DNA of 64,000 bases from JANQMY01 sp965228775 (GCA_965228775.1 OZ245840.1:4836001-4900000); one strand, 5' to 3'; counted from the first letter of the stretch, positions 8,072 through 17,310 are shown. The notes: generated by a model from the sequence alone, not told the origin. Translations and numbers: made by a program.

Positions 8072-8965
8072 TCAGCTGGACTGGGGCTCCACCGCAGTTT
8101 GTTTTGGCAGGCTGTGAGAAAATGCGCCGTAGAGCAAAAACTTGGTCGTCGCGTCCAGGGTTCCTTTGTTGGCGGCGGATAGAAAGTGCAGTGTGGGGAT
8201 GACGGTGTGATCCGCCGCGCCGTCGAGCCAGGTCTCGTCCTCCGCAATCAGGCCGTCATTGTCTCCTGGAATGATCGGCAGGAATCCGCTGTCCCGTCCA
8301 GCGCCGCCGGCAATAATCGCGAACGGCAGGGGCGGGGGCGGAATCTTCGCGGCCGCGTCAGCCGTAAGCGACCAACCATCCTGGTCGATGATCTTTTTTA
8401 GCGGTTTCGCCTTGTGGGCTTGTTCCGCCACCCACGACCCTTGATTGGGGGGCACAATCATCACCATACGTCCCAACCGGATTTTTTCCCGCCACGGATC
8501 TTTTTCTGCAAGTGCAGAGCGCACCACAAGCGCACCATAACTTTGCGTGACGAATGAGATTTCTTCCACGTCTTCCAAATGGCTCAAAAAAGTCCGCAGA
8601 CGGTTTGTTTGAACTTCCAAAGACCGTCCGGGGCAGGGGTAGCGGTATAGTTCGGAGGCGACGCCGTTCTCTGCAAGTTGTTTTCCCATGCGGTAGAACA
8701 GGCTGGAGAGGCGCCCCATCCCGTGCACCATCAGCACCAGGTTCTTGGGCTGCGGGGGGATGCGGCCATTGCGTTTGAATTCGTTGAGAATCTTGACGCA
8801 TTTGGTCAGGCGTCCTTTGGCCATGATGGTGCCGGACGGACTTTTGAGCCGGTATTCGGGGCGGGCGATATGCTGTTCAATCTTCCAGCCGCCGTAGAGT
8901 GTGTAATCGGTCCATGGATAAACCCACTCGATGGCGCCCATCACGCGCTCGGCGAATCTGCTCAT
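8072..8965 (-). CDS. Alpha/beta hydrolase (lipase-like)
   Basis: A 297-residue protein. After a family-specific N-terminal 70 residues comes the alpha/beta fold: NLVLMVHGMGRLSS supplies the HG oxyanion motif, and VTQSYGALVV holds the probable nucleophile Ser in a TxSxG variant of GxSxG. Later DNDGLI and a C-terminal HFLSA-type segment could supply Asp and His. There is no clear signal peptide. It may act on esters or lipids, but the substrate is unknown. It is convergent with DUF427 with no intergenic base. Confidence 0.7.
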   Translation of the reverse strand: MSRFAERVMGAIEWVYPWTDYTLYGGWKIEQHIARPEYRLKSPSGTIMAKGRLTKCVKILNEFKRNGRIPPQPKNLVLMVHGMGRLSSLFYRMGKQLAENGVASELYRYPCPGRSLEVQTNRLRTFLSHLEDVEEISFVTQSYGALVVRSALAEKDPWREKIRLGRMVMIVPPNQGSWVAEQAHKAKPLKKIIDQDGWSLTADAAAKIPPPPLPFAIIAGGAGRDSGFLPIIPGDNDGLIAEDETWLDGAADHTVIPTLHFLSAANKGTLDATTKFLLYGAFSHSLPKQTAVEPQSS

Positions 8966-9051
8966 CCAACGGTTCCTACACTGCTTCCCAACACTGTCAC
9001 GTCAATGCCGCATATGGGCATGGCTTGGAACGATTTCAATTTCGTTTACCA

Positions 9052-9474
9052 CTACGACATGGCGCTTTTGCGAATGACCCGCTCGGTCTCCTGCCATAGA
9101 CCGTAGTCGCCCAACTCCGCCAACGAGACCCAACGCACATCGTCCACGTCGTCCGATGCTTTTGCGTCACCAGAAATCCAGCGGGCTTTGAAGTCAATCA
9201 GCGTGTAGTGATGTTGCACCTTGCCGTCATCATCGCGGAAAATGCCGTCGATGACGTCCAAAAGCCCTTCAATCTCTACATCAAGCTGGGTCTCTTCTTT
9301 GATTTCGCGCAGGCAGGTTTCGCGCACGGTTTCGCCCACATGCTGTGCGCCTCCCGGCAAGCTCCACTCGCTTTGGCGCGGTGGTTTGCCCCGGCGCACA
9401 AGAAGCACTTGGTCATCGCGCCAAATCACGGCGCCGACACCCACAAAAGGCCTGGTGGGATAGCTACGGTCCAT
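9052..9474 (-). CDS. Nudix hydrolase
   Basis: A 140-residue protein with the complete Nudix box: GGAQHVGETVRETCLREIKE followed by E, matching GX5EX7REXXEEXG. The preceding AVIWRDDQVLLVRRGKPP is typical of the ADP-ribose/NADH-pyrophosphatase-like or MutT-like branch. It would cleave a nucleoside diphosphate linked to another group. The start MDRSYPTRPF at 9474 is preferred over a start 23 codons upstream because it places the domain at the usual distance; no strong ribosome-binding site decides this. Confidence 0.85.
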   Translation of the reverse strand: MDRSYPTRPFVGVGAVIWRDDQVLLVRRGKPPRQSEWSLPGGAQHVGETVRETCLREIKEETQLDVEIEGLLDVIDGIFRDDDGKVQHHYTLIDFKARWISGDAKASDDVDDVRWVSLAELGDYGLWQETERVIRKSAMS

Positions 9475-9574
9475 TTCAGGTTTCCCGAATCGACAAAACG
9501 TGCAGAGTTGCCGAAACTTATAGGGCGAACCAAAAACCGCCAAATCTCAAAGCAGGGCCAAACGATCTAGAATT

Positions 9575-10297
9575 ATGTGCGGACGATATGCGATTACGAC
9601 GCCGCTGGAGGCGATGGAGCGGCTGTTTGAATTCGAAGGGCAGCTCATCAATATGCCGGCTCGCTACAATGTGGCGCCGACCCAAGACGTGCCGATCGTC
9701 CGCCGCGAAGAAGATGCCCGGCGGATGACGATGATGCGGTGGGGGCTGGTGCCTCATTGGTCGAAGGACATGCCGAAGGATAAGCCGCTCATCAATGCAC
9801 GCGGCGAAACGGTTTCGCAGAAGCCCAGCTTTCGGGCGTCTTACCGGTCCCGCAGGTGCTTGGTCATTGCCGACGGGTTCTACGAATGGAAGCGCGTGGG
9901 CCAAAAGCCGTTACCGTTTTATATCTCTCCGGCCGATGGTGAGATGTTTGCCATGGCGGGCGTTTGGGATGTGTGGAAAACGCCCGACGGCAAGATGTTG
10001 GAATCCGTTGCCATCGTCACCACGGCGGCGAACGAAACCATGGCCGCCATCCATCACCGCATGCCGGTTGTCATCGCGCACAATGATATCGATGCATGGT
10101 TGACGATCACCGGAGACGATACGGGGGCGGCGGACGTGCTTATACGGTCCGCGCCGGAGGATTACTTTGCGGTCCGGCCGATCTCCAGTGCTGTCAACAA
10201 GGTGGCAAATGACGGCCCCGAATTGCTCGAGCGCGCGGAACATACTGAAGAAGAACAGGAGCCCCCTAAGCCGCCGGATCAATTGTCACTCCTCTGA
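9575..10297 (+). CDS. SRAP (YedK/HMCES) abasic-site-crosslinking protein
   Basis: A 240-residue protein starting MCGRYA, so Cys2 becomes the N-terminal residue after Met removal. In this family that Cys forms a thiazolidine crosslink with abasic sites in single-stranded DNA. Further conserved blocks are RYNVAPTQ (the catalytic Asn region), WGLVPHW, INARGET, CLVIADGFYEWKR (with the active Glu) and HHRMPV with the catalytic His. It shields abasic sites during replication and repair. A short acidic, Pro-rich tail follows the domain. The 3' end overlaps the convergent GNAT gene by 12 bases. Confidence 0.92.
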   Translation: MCGRYAITTPLEAMERLFEFEGQLINMPARYNVAPTQDVPIVRREEDARRMTMMRWGLVPHWSKDMPKDKPLINARGETVSQKPSFRASYRSRRCLVIADGFYEWKRVGQKPLPFYISPADGEMFAMAGVWDVWKTPDGKMLESVAIVTTAANETMAAIHHRMPVVIAHNDIDAWLTITGDDTGAADVLIRSAPEDYFAVRPISSAVNKVANDGPELLERAEHTEEEQEPPKPPDQLSLL

Positions 10298-10735
10298 CGA
10301 AGTATCGGGATGCGGCCGTAGCCGGAAAGAGAGCACGGCTCTGTCTTCTCGCTCTGCCCCCCATTGTTCGTAGAAGCCGATCACTTTTCGGTTGGTGCCG
10401 CGAACCATGATGTTCAGTTTCCAAATGCCCTTCGTCCGCAGCCAATCGACCGCCGTGTTCATAATCGCGTGACCGAATCCTTGGCCCTGGTGTTGGGGAT
10501 CGACGGAGACGTAGTAGACATTGCCGCGATGGCCATCGTGACCGACCATAACGGCGGCGACCAGCTCGCCCTCCATGCGCCCCAGCAGAACTTCCGAATT
10601 CGGTTTGCCGCGTGCAAAGGCGATGTCTTCGCGTGGGTCATTCCATGGCACGACAAGATCGCACCGATGCCACAGGGCGATGACCTGATCGATATCAGAA
10701 TCTTGGAGAGGGGTGATCGTGAGAGGCTGGGTCAT
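10286..10735 (-). CDS. GNAT acetyltransferase (YpeA-like)
   Basis: A 149-residue GNAT domain. The acetyl-CoA pyrophosphate loop is VDPQHQGQGFGHAIM, matching Q/RxxGxG/A. The upstream strand pair GELVAAVMVGHDGHRGNVYY and the terminal IGFYEQWGA with a following beta strand complete the fold. Similarity of layout to the uncharacterised YpeA acetyltransferases is evident, but the substrate is unknown. Its stop lies inside the end of the SRAP gene on the other strand. Confidence 0.82.
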   Translation of the reverse strand: MTQPLTITPLQDSDIDQVIALWHRCDLVVPWNDPREDIAFARGKPNSEVLLGRMEGELVAAVMVGHDGHRGNVYYVSVDPQHQGQGFGHAIMNTAVDWLRTKGIWKLNIMVRGTNRKVIGFYEQWGAEREDRAVLSFRLRPHPDTSSEE

Positions 10736-10874
10736 TGCTTTCTCCGGAGGTTGGGAAAGCGGTTAAGCGTATCGTGCACAGGCGGTGTGGGTCAATCACA
10801 CCCGCCGCAATACCAATTGGCAAATCACGGCATATAGAGTAAGCACAGCCGTGAACAACATGACGGAGGATCGA

Positions 10875-11333
10875 GTGCCTATCCGCTTATTGACGATTGT
10901 TGCGGCCCTTATTCTTGGCCTGACCGCCTGTAACGAAACGGAGACAACCGAGTTGGACAACGCTGGCTACTTAGAAAAAAATGCAAAGGCTGATGGGGTT
11001 CAATCGACCGCTTCGGGCCTGCAATACAAAGTGATCACGAGCGGCGATGGACGGTCGCCGGCCCTCAACAGCATCGTCAAAGTGCACTATGAAGGTGCTT
11101 TGGTGGACGGCACGAAGTTCGACAGCTCTTATGATCGCAATGAGCCGGCGCAGTTTCCGGTCAATGGCGTGATCTCTGGGTGGACGGAAGCTCTCCAACT
11201 CATGAAAGAGGGCGATGTATGGGAGCTCACGATCCCGTCGGATTTGGGCTATGGGCCTTCGGGCGTGCCGGGGTCTCCCATCGGTCCCGATGCGACGCTT
11301 GTGTTTAAAGTGGAACTTCTCGAAGTCTTTTAG
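10875..11333 (+). CDS. FKBP-type peptidyl-prolyl isomerase lipoprotein
   Basis: A 152-residue protein with a lipoprotein signal (RLLTIVAALILGLTAC, lipobox LTAC). A short linker leads to one FKBP domain: VKVHYEGALVDGTKFDSSY, VISGWTEALQLMKEGDVWEL and PSDLGYGPSG. It should speed proline isomerisation in proteins at the periplasmic membrane face. GTG at 10875 is taken as the start because GGAGG lies five bases upstream; an ATG five codons earlier overlaps that site. It is followed after nine bases by a thioredoxin-like gene with its own AGGAGG, so they form an operon. Confidence 0.85.
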   Translation: MPIRLLTIVAALILGLTACNETETTELDNAGYLEKNAKADGVQSTASGLQYKVITSGDGRSPALNSIVKVHYEGALVDGTKFDSSYDRNEPAQFPVNGVISGWTEALQLMKEGDVWELTIPSDLGYGPSGVPGSPIGPDATLVFKVELLEVF

Positions 11334-11342
11334 GAGGAAAAC

Positions 11343-11897
11343 ATGGCGCTGACACCGACACCGGTTTGCGACTTCGGATGGAAGGCGCCTGATTTCTCTC
11401 TCGATGGCATTGACGGAAAGACCTATGGGCTTGGCGATATACGCGGGCCCAATGGTTTTTTGGTCATGTTCATCTGTAATCATTGCCCTTACGTGAAATC
11501 CATTGCGGCCAGGCTGGCGCAGGAAGTGGCCGAGCTGCAGACGCTTGGCATTGGCGCGATCGCCATCATGTCGAACGATACGAGTGCTTATCCGGAAGAT
11601 TCCTTCGACAATATGAAGCGCTTTGCTCAGACACATGGCTTCACATTTCCTTATGTGATCGACCGCACGCAAGAGGTGGGGCGGGCCTATGACGCGGTTT
11701 GCACACCGGACTTTTTCGGTTTCAACGCGAAGGACGAATTGCAGTATCGCGGCCGCCTGGATGAATCCAAAACGCAATTGATCCCCGACGCCCGGCGGGA
11801 CTTGTTTTTAGCGATGAAACAAGTGGCAGAAACCGGCGATGGCCCGCGCGAGCAAATCCCAAGTATGGGATGCTCTATCAAATGGCGTGCCGCCTAA
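11343..11897 (+). CDS. Thioredoxin-fold peroxiredoxin-like protein with CNHCPYV motif
   Basis: A 184-residue protein of the AhpC/TSA-Redoxin group. The active region MFICNHCPYVKSI has a CxxC pair (Cys in CNHC), and the fold continues with IGAIAIMSNDTSAYPEDSFDNM and TPDFFGFNAKDELQYRGRLD, the classic thioredoxin-like cis-Pro segment. It appears cytoplasmic, with no signal peptide. Proteins with this motif are frequent in proteobacteria and are thought to be thiol reductases or peroxidases. Its start is set by AGGAGG seven bases upstream, directly after the FKBP gene. Confidence 0.82.
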   Translation: MALTPTPVCDFGWKAPDFSLDGIDGKTYGLGDIRGPNGFLVMFICNHCPYVKSIAARLAQEVAELQTLGIGAIAIMSNDTSAYPEDSFDNMKRFAQTHGFTFPYVIDRTQEVGRAYDAVCTPDFFGFNAKDELQYRGRLDESKTQLIPDARRDLFLAMKQVAETGDGPREQIPSMGCSIKWRAA

Positions 11898-12000
11898 AGC
11901 GTTTCCAGGTGAAGTGGATTCCGGTTCACCGTCCGGAAACGCGTTAAAACAAGGACTTAGGGCACTTTTGTGACTCTATGAAAACCAAAAGTGCCCTAAG
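11898..12000. repeat. Composite double-hairpin repeat, family B copy 2, doubling as convergent terminator
   Basis: The first hairpin (11898-11943) has GCGTTTCC/GGAAACGC and GGTGAA/TTCACC arms. The second (11956-11970 with 11986-12000) is a perfect 15-bp stem CTTAGGGCACTTTTG around a 15-base loop. It lies exactly between two convergent genes, and the second arm runs into the stop codon of the minus-strand FAD gene (11996-11998). This element may therefore terminate transcription on both strands. Confidence 0.75.
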
Positions 12001-13432
12001 CGGAAAGCACCTTTCCGGGATTGAGAATGTTGTTGGGATCGAGCGTTCGCTTCAGATCCCGCATAAGGCCTAGCGCCACCGGATCTTTGTAGCGCTCTAG
12101 TTCCGCGACTTTCATGCGGCCTATGCCGTGTTCGGCGCTGATACTGCCCCCTAGATCGACAACAATATCATGGACGATCTCGTTAAATTCCGCCCACAGA
12201 GCGATGAAGTCATCGCGGGCCATGCCTGGTGGCTGGCTAAGGTTGTAATGAATGTTTCCGTCGCCCACATGACCGAACGGAACAGGCCGCACATCCGGCA
12301 TCCGAGCTAAGACGGCCTTACTAGCCTGGTCCAAGAATTCCGGGATACGCGAAACCGGCACCGATACATCATGCTTGATGGAAGCACCTTCCGGCTTTTG
12401 AGCTTCCGGAATGCCCTCTCTTACCTGCCATAGAGAGGCGCGCTGTGCTGCTGATTCCGCCACCACACCGTCGATAACTAAGCCGCCCGACAAGTTCCGT
12501 TCAAGAAAGCTTGTGAGCCGGGACTTCAAATCAATATTGGCAAGTGTGGAAGTCACTTCCAAAAGTACATACCAGTCATAATGATCCGCTAACGGATCTT
12601 TTGCGGTGGGAATGTGCCGGGTAACGAAGTCCAGGCCAATGCGGGGCATCATTTCGAATGTTGTAACCCCTTGCCCGAAAACAGATTGTGCGTTGGCCAA
12701 CAATTCGATGGCCGCTTTCGGATCCGCCACGGCCAAAAAAGCCGTTTCCGCGGATTTGGGCTTCGGAAACAGTTTCAAAACAGCGCCGGTGATAATGCCC
12801 AGCGTGCCTTCGGACCCCATAAACAGATGTTTGAGGTCATAGCCGGTGTTGTCTTTTCGCAGGGCCGACAGGCCGTTCCAGATGTCGCCATTGGCCAGAA
12901 CCACCTCCAACCCCAGTACTAGGTCCCGCGCATTGCCATAGCTCAGCACCGCTGTTCCCCCGGCGTTGGTGGCAAGGTTGCCGCCAATCTGACAGCTTCC
13001 TTCGGAGGCGAGGCTCAACGGAAAAAGCCGGTCATGGGTATCGGCGGTTTCTTGAATGGTCTGCAAAACCACCCCGCCATCGACGGTCATCGTATTGTTG
13101 AGCGGGTCAATGGCCCGAATAGTGTTGAGGCGATTCAAGCTGACCACCACTTCGGCACCATCTTCAAAAGGGATTGATCCCGCAACCGCCCCTGTGTTGC
13201 CCCCTTGCGGTACTATTGGTGTGTTCGTCTCTTGGCAGATTTTGACAATCGCGGCTACATCCGCCACCGATTTCGGCAACAGGACAAGCAGCGTCTTCCC
13301 CACATACCGGTCCCGCCATTCATGCACGAACAGGCTGACATCTTTCGGTTGGTCCAGCCACCCGCCGTCACCGGCTGTTTGCCGTAACCGGTCCAGCGTC
13401 TCTTGTGTCGGGGTGGGGCGGGGGGACGTCAT
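11996..13432 (-). CDS. FAD-linked 2-hydroxyacid dehydrogenase (GlcD/D-lactate dehydrogenase type)
   Basis: A 478-residue FAD-binding oxidoreductase of the PCMH fold. The FAD-binding half has IVPQGGNTGAVAGSIPFEDG and the glycine-rich LGIITGAVLKLFP. The C-terminal FAD-oxidase domain has PFGHVGDGNIHYNL, whose histidines bind the metal in the D-2-hydroxyacid group, and ends SAEHGIGRMK...DPNNILNPGKVL. It probably oxidises D-lactate, D-2-hydroxyglutarate or a similar acid. The start at 13432 overlaps the stop of the upstream methyltransferase by four bases (ATGA), which decides it over a longer frame. Confidence 0.9.
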   Translation of the reverse strand: MTSPRPTPTQETLDRLRQTAGDGGWLDQPKDVSLFVHEWRDRYVGKTLLVLLPKSVADVAAIVKICQETNTPIVPQGGNTGAVAGSIPFEDGAEVVVSLNRLNTIRAIDPLNNTMTVDGGVVLQTIQETADTHDRLFPLSLASEGSCQIGGNLATNAGGTAVLSYGNARDLVLGLEVVLANGDIWNGLSALRKDNTGYDLKHLFMGSEGTLGIITGAVLKLFPKPKSAETAFLAVADPKAAIELLANAQSVFGQGVTTFEMMPRIGLDFVTRHIPTAKDPLADHYDWYVLLEVTSTLANIDLKSRLTSFLERNLSGGLVIDGVVAESAAQRASLWQVREGIPEAQKPEGASIKHDVSVPVSRIPEFLDQASKAVLARMPDVRPVPFGHVGDGNIHYNLSQPPGMARDDFIALWAEFNEIVHDIVVDLGGSISAEHGIGRMKVAELERYKDPVALGLMRDLKRTLDPNNILNPGKVLSA

Positions 13433-14085
13433 TTCGGGCCTGCCACCACGGTATTGAAGCTGACGCCCCAACTCGATCGGGCCTCCTGATGGTTCACTTG
13501 CCATTGGTTGTTGGGCAAAAAGCTAGGAAGACTTACGGCTCTGCAACCACCGACTTGGAATGGATTGAGCTTGAAGGCTGTGTTCCACAGCAAACTCGTC
13601 ACGCGGGTGCTAAGCGTTTTGCCGCCGTTTAGACTTGCAAGGCATAGCAGGCCGTCGGGTTTAAGTGCGCGGTGAGCTTCGGCGATGAACGCTTCGATAT
13701 CCTCCGTAGGAAGAAGGTCGAGAACGAATGTAGCAATCACCCGGTCAAGTGTATTGTCATTTGCCGGTATTTTTGGTGCACCATCTGAAACCGCGATTGA
13801 GACCCGGTCTTTCCAAGGGCGCAATCTTTTCAATGCAACGCCAACCATGGTGCGGCTGATGTCTAATGCGTAGTAACGCGAGGTCGCCGAAAAACGGGTT
13901 GAAAACAGCTGAGAGGCGAAGCGTCCTGTCCCGCAGCCGAATTCGAAGACAGAGTCTGCATTTTCAAAGGCCCCCTGTTTGGCCAAGATGCCGAACGCAA
14001 TATCTTCGTAATAGGCTTGGCTGTCCTGCCTTGCGCCATAGCGGTCATAGTAGGCCTTGGCCTGATCTGTGGTCAGTGTACTCAC
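13429..14085 (-). CDS. Class I SAM-dependent methyltransferase
   Basis: A 218-residue methyltransferase. The SAM-binding motif I is VFEFGCGTGRFASQL, motif II includes YYALDISRTMVGVALKRL, and motif IV reads LDRVIATFVLDLLP followed by EAHRALKPDGLLCLASLNGG. The C-terminus ends VSFNTVVAGPK. The pattern matches small-molecule methyltransferases of the UbiE-like class, and the substrate is unknown. It is the middle gene of a minus-strand operon: seven bases downstream of the Sua5-like gene, and overlapping the FAD dehydrogenase start. Confidence 0.85.
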   Translation of the reverse strand: MSTLTTDQAKAYYDRYGARQDSQAYYEDIAFGILAKQGAFENADSVFEFGCGTGRFASQLFSTRFSATSRYYALDISRTMVGVALKRLRPWKDRVSIAVSDGAPKIPANDNTLDRVIATFVLDLLPTEDIEAFIAEAHRALKPDGLLCLASLNGGKTLSTRVTSLLWNTAFKLNPFQVGGCRAVSLPSFLPNNQWQVNHQEARSSWGVSFNTVVAGPK

Positions 14086-14092
14086 GAAAACG

Positions 14093-15064
14093 CTAAGCCT
14101 TCTTCGTCGGGCGTGGCGCTGCTGCCCGGGTCAGCCGGTCATTGATGGCGCGGCCGATGCCGGTATCCGGAATTGGCGCCACGGCAATCGCCCGACATTC
14201 CGTTTCATCTAGCTTTCTCAAGTAATCATATAAGTTTGCGGCGGCTTCCGACAAATCGCCCGCCGGGCTGAGGTTGAGCATGGCGCCATGTTGCGGCATT
14301 TCTGGGCCAAAGCCTAAAAACGCTTCGTCCTTATTCGGCGCCTGCACATTGAGGCAGACAGGTTTGTCCGGGGCATAGTGGCTTTCAAGCTGGCCAGGTG
14401 CAGACGGTGCGGCGCTTACTTTCGGCCCCTCTTGCACCGGCCCGATCACAGCCTCTATTTCCGATTTGGTGATCCCGCCCGGCCTCAGCAAAACGGGAAC
14501 AGGACCTGTGAGGCTCACGATGGTTGATTCCAGCCCCACAGAGCAGGGACCCGCATCCAGGATCAACGTCAAACTGCGTTCATCGGTGAGCTGAACATGT
14601 TCTGCACGCGTAGGGCTCACTTGGCCCGAAATATTCGCGCTAGGGGCCACAACAGGACCGCCAAAGGCGCGCAACAGGGCCAGCGCAGTTTCGTGGGCCG
14701 GCATCCGCACGGCGATTGTTTCGAGCTCTGCTGTGGCAACCGGATCTACCGGGCAGTTGACGCTTTTCTTAAGCACTAAAGTCAGCGCGCCGGGCCAAAA
14801 GGCTTCTGCCAAAGCCTCCACGACAAGGCTGTATTCAGCAATGCGGCGCAGCGTGTCCATATCGGCCACGTGACTAATCAGCGGGTTGTTGGCGGGGCGC
14901 CCTTTTGCCGTAAAAATAGCATTTACCGCCCGGGCGTTGGTTGCGTCCGCGCCAAGCCCGTAGACGGTTTCCGTTGGGAAAACCACAAGTTCACCATTGC
15001 GGAGGTGATCGGCCGCCGCTTCGATGCATTCCGGTGTCGCCTGTCTGATTGGGATAGCGCCCAC
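14093..15064 (-). CDS. L-threonylcarbamoyladenylate synthase (Sua5 type)
   Basis: A 323-residue protein with the YrdC domain followed by a C-terminal Sua5 domain. It makes threonylcarbamoyl-AMP for the t6A modification at position 37 of ANN-decoding tRNAs. Visible motifs are VVFPTETVYGLGADA, AIFTAKGRPANNPLISH and APSANISGQVSPT, then GLESTIVSL and RPGGIT. The linker and Sua5 part include PSAPGQLESHYAPDKPV, a typical hinge. The start is GTG at 15064 with GGAG ten bases upstream. It heads the operon with the methyltransferase and the dehydrogenase. Confidence 0.92.
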   Translation of the reverse strand: MGAIPIRQATPECIEAAADHLRNGELVVFPTETVYGLGADATNARAVNAIFTAKGRPANNPLISHVADMDTLRRIAEYSLVVEALAEAFWPGALTLVLKKSVNCPVDPVATAELETIAVRMPAHETALALLRAFGGPVVAPSANISGQVSPTRAEHVQLTDERSLTLILDAGPCSVGLESTIVSLTGPVPVLLRPGGITKSEIEAVIGPVQEGPKVSAAPSAPGQLESHYAPDKPVCLNVQAPNKDEAFLGFGPEMPQHGAMLNLSPAGDLSEAAANLYDYLRKLDETECRAIAVAPIPDTGIGRAINDRLTRAAAPRPTKKA

Positions 15065-15258
15065 GAATTCTCCTAAAATTGAGCGAAATACCCGCCGCTT
15101 TTGGCTTATACGGCGATTTGCCAGGCGCTGAATACGATATTATGTCCCCTTGACGGAAGGCCGGGGCTTGGGCACATCAGAACGCAAGCTATCCTGCCAT
15201 TTTGAGGTTTATAGACAGGACCAAGGTCTGACCGGTCCTGCCACTGGAAAGGAAACGC

Positions 15259-17061
15259 ATGACTTTTGCTGCGCCCACCAGAGACATTCGCTTTACCCTG
15301 AAAAACGTTGTCGGTATCGACGCATTGGCGGACTCCGGCGCATATGACGAGCTGAGCGACGACATTATCGATGCCGTGCTGACCGAAGCGGGACGGCTGG
15401 CAACGGAAGTCGTGGCTCCGTTAAATTGGGTTGGCGACCAGCAGGGAAGCCTGCGTCAAGACGATGGCAGTGTCAAAACGCCTGACGGCTTTAGCGATGC
15501 CTATCGGCAGATCGTCGAAGGCGGTTGGGGCGGTGTGCCGTTCGATCCTAATTATGGCGGGCAAGGCTTGCCGAAAGTCCTGGGGCTTGCTGTGCAGGAA
15601 TTTTGGACTTCCGCCAACATGGCGTTCAGCCTGTGCCCATTGCTCACACGAGGCGCGATTGAAGCGCTGTCGGCCCATGGCACGGAAGAACAGAAAGCGA
15701 TCTATCTGGAGAAATTGGTTTCTGGGCAATGGACCGGCACGATGAATCTGACGGAACCTCAAGCGGGCTCCGATGTGGGGGCGCTGAGGTCCAAGGCGGA
15801 AAAGCAGTCGGACGGTACCTATAAGATCACCGGCACCAAGATCTTCATTACTTGGGGCGAGCATGACATGACGGACAACATCATTCATTTGGTGCTGGCC
15901 CGTCTGCCGGATGCCCCCGCGGGTACGCGCGGCATTTCGCTTTTCATCGTGCCGAAGTTTCTGGTCAATGAAGACGGCTCGTTGGGTGAGAGAAACGACG
16001 TACACTGCGTAAGTGTCGAACATAAGCTGGGCATCCACGCGAGCCCGACCTGTGTGATGAGTTTTGGTGAAAATGGCGGTGCGACCGGCTATCTAATTGG
16101 CGAAGAAAATCGCGGGATGGCCTGTATGTTTACGATGATGAACGATGCCCGCTTGGGCGTGGGCCTCGAAGGTGTTGCGATCGCTGAGCGGTCTTACCAG
16201 CAGGCCCTTGCTTATGCCCAGGACCGGCGCCAAGGAAAACCTGTCGGGCGCCAGCACGAAGAAGTGGACATGATGCCGATTATCGAGCATCCCGATGTGC
16301 GCCGTATGCTGATGACCATGAAAGCTCATGTGGAGGCGGCCCGTGGCGTGTGTTACGCCGCCACGATTGCCGGTGATTTGGCAGAGTCCTTAGAGGACGA
16401 TGCCGCCAAAGCGGATGCGCGAGCGCGCCTCGATCTTCTCACGCCAGTTGCAAAAGGGTGGTCTACCGACATGGGTGTGGAAATGACATCGGTTGGCGTT
16501 CAGATACATGGCGGTATGGGGTTCGTTGAAGAAACCGGGGCCGCTCAACACTTCCGGGATTCGCGCATTGCCCCAATCTACGAAGGCACCAATGGCATTC
16601 AGGCCATTGATCTTGTGACGCGCAAATTGCCGTTGGACGGCGGCAATGTGGTGCGCAAATTTATTGCGGAAGTTGAAGAATTGGCAGATCAAGCCAAACA
16701 GTCCAATGATGCAAGCCTGGGCGTGATTGGTAACAATCTGTCCGAAGCGGCGGGGCACCTTACGACGGCAACCGAATGGCTGCTTGAAAATGTCAAAAGT
16801 GCGCCGAACGATGCATTGGCCGGGGCGACGCCATATCTGAAACTATTCGGTACCGTTGCCGGCGGGTTCTATCTTGCGAAAGGTGCTGTTGCTGCCCAAA
16901 AGCAGCTGGATGCGGGCGATACGGAATTTCTTCAAGCGAAGATCGCTCTTGCGAGGTTCTTTGCGGAAAATATGCTGACGACCACATCCGGTCTTGTGGC
17001 GCCATGTACGCGGGGGGCCGAACTGCTGTTTGCTCTCACGCCCGACCAAATGGCGTCGTAA
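15259..17061 (+). CDS. Long-form acyl-CoA dehydrogenase (DmdC-like)
   Basis: A 600-residue FAD flavoprotein, longer than the usual 380. It has a short N-terminal extension, the acyl-CoA dehydrogenase core with MNLTEPQAGSDVGALRSKA and KITGTKIFITWGEHDM, a second block EHKLGIHASPTCVMSF, and the catalytic-base region around IYEGTNGIQAIDL. About 150 C-terminal residues form the extra acetyl-CoA-dehydrogenase-like domain. This length and layout are those of DmdC and related enzymes that act on 3-methylmercaptopropionyl-CoA or other short or branched acyl-CoAs. It is monocistronic, with no partner gene adjacent. Confidence 0.88.
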   Translation: MTFAAPTRDIRFTLKNVVGIDALADSGAYDELSDDIIDAVLTEAGRLATEVVAPLNWVGDQQGSLRQDDGSVKTPDGFSDAYRQIVEGGWGGVPFDPNYGGQGLPKVLGLAVQEFWTSANMAFSLCPLLTRGAIEALSAHGTEEQKAIYLEKLVSGQWTGTMNLTEPQAGSDVGALRSKAEKQSDGTYKITGTKIFITWGEHDMTDNIIHLVLARLPDAPAGTRGISLFIVPKFLVNEDGSLGERNDVHCVSVEHKLGIHASPTCVMSFGENGGATGYLIGEENRGMACMFTMMNDARLGVGLEGVAIAERSYQQALAYAQDRRQGKPVGRQHEEVDMMPIIEHPDVRRMLMTMKAHVEAARGVCYAATIAGDLAESLEDDAAKADARARLDLLTPVAKGWSTDMGVEMTSVGVQIHGGMGFVEETGAAQHFRDSRIAPIYEGTNGIQAIDLVTRKLPLDGGNVVRKFIAEVEELADQAKQSNDASLGVIGNNLSEAAGHLTTATEWLLENVKSAPNDALAGATPYLKLFGTVAGGFYLAKGAVAAQKQLDAGDTEFLQAKIALARFFAENMLTTTSGLVAPCTRGAELLFALTPDQMAS

Positions 17062-17124
17062 AGTCAAACGTTTGGTTAGGTTTGCCCCCGGCGTGGTTGT
17101 ATTTTTTACCTTAGATTTCCTCTT

Positions 17125-17223
17125 CCTTCGAGACGCTCACTTCGTTCGCCCTCAGGATGGGGAAATCAGTGTTTCACTTGCGGCCTCACCCTGAGGAAGC
17201 GCCGTAAGGCGATGTCTCGAAGG
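17125..17223. repeat. CCTTCGAGAC-type interspersed palindrome (family C)
   Basis: The ends CCTTCGAGAC (17125-17134) and GTCTCGAAGG (17214-17223) are exact inverted repeats about 100 bp apart. Between them, CCTCAGGATG and CACCCTGAGG form a second imperfect inverted pair. The sequence looks like a well-known class of intergenic repeat found in many copies in Bradyrhizobium-like and other alphaproteobacterial genomes. It occupies most of the 249-bp gap between the acyl-CoA dehydrogenase and the MBL hydrolase. This is the only copy in the window. Confidence 0.7.
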
Positions 17224-17310
17224 GCGAGGGCGCTATGTGTGCAATTTGACCCCGGCGGGAACGTCACCTAAGACATTATCAACAGGAATCGACGAAAAAC
17301 TGGTTAAACA

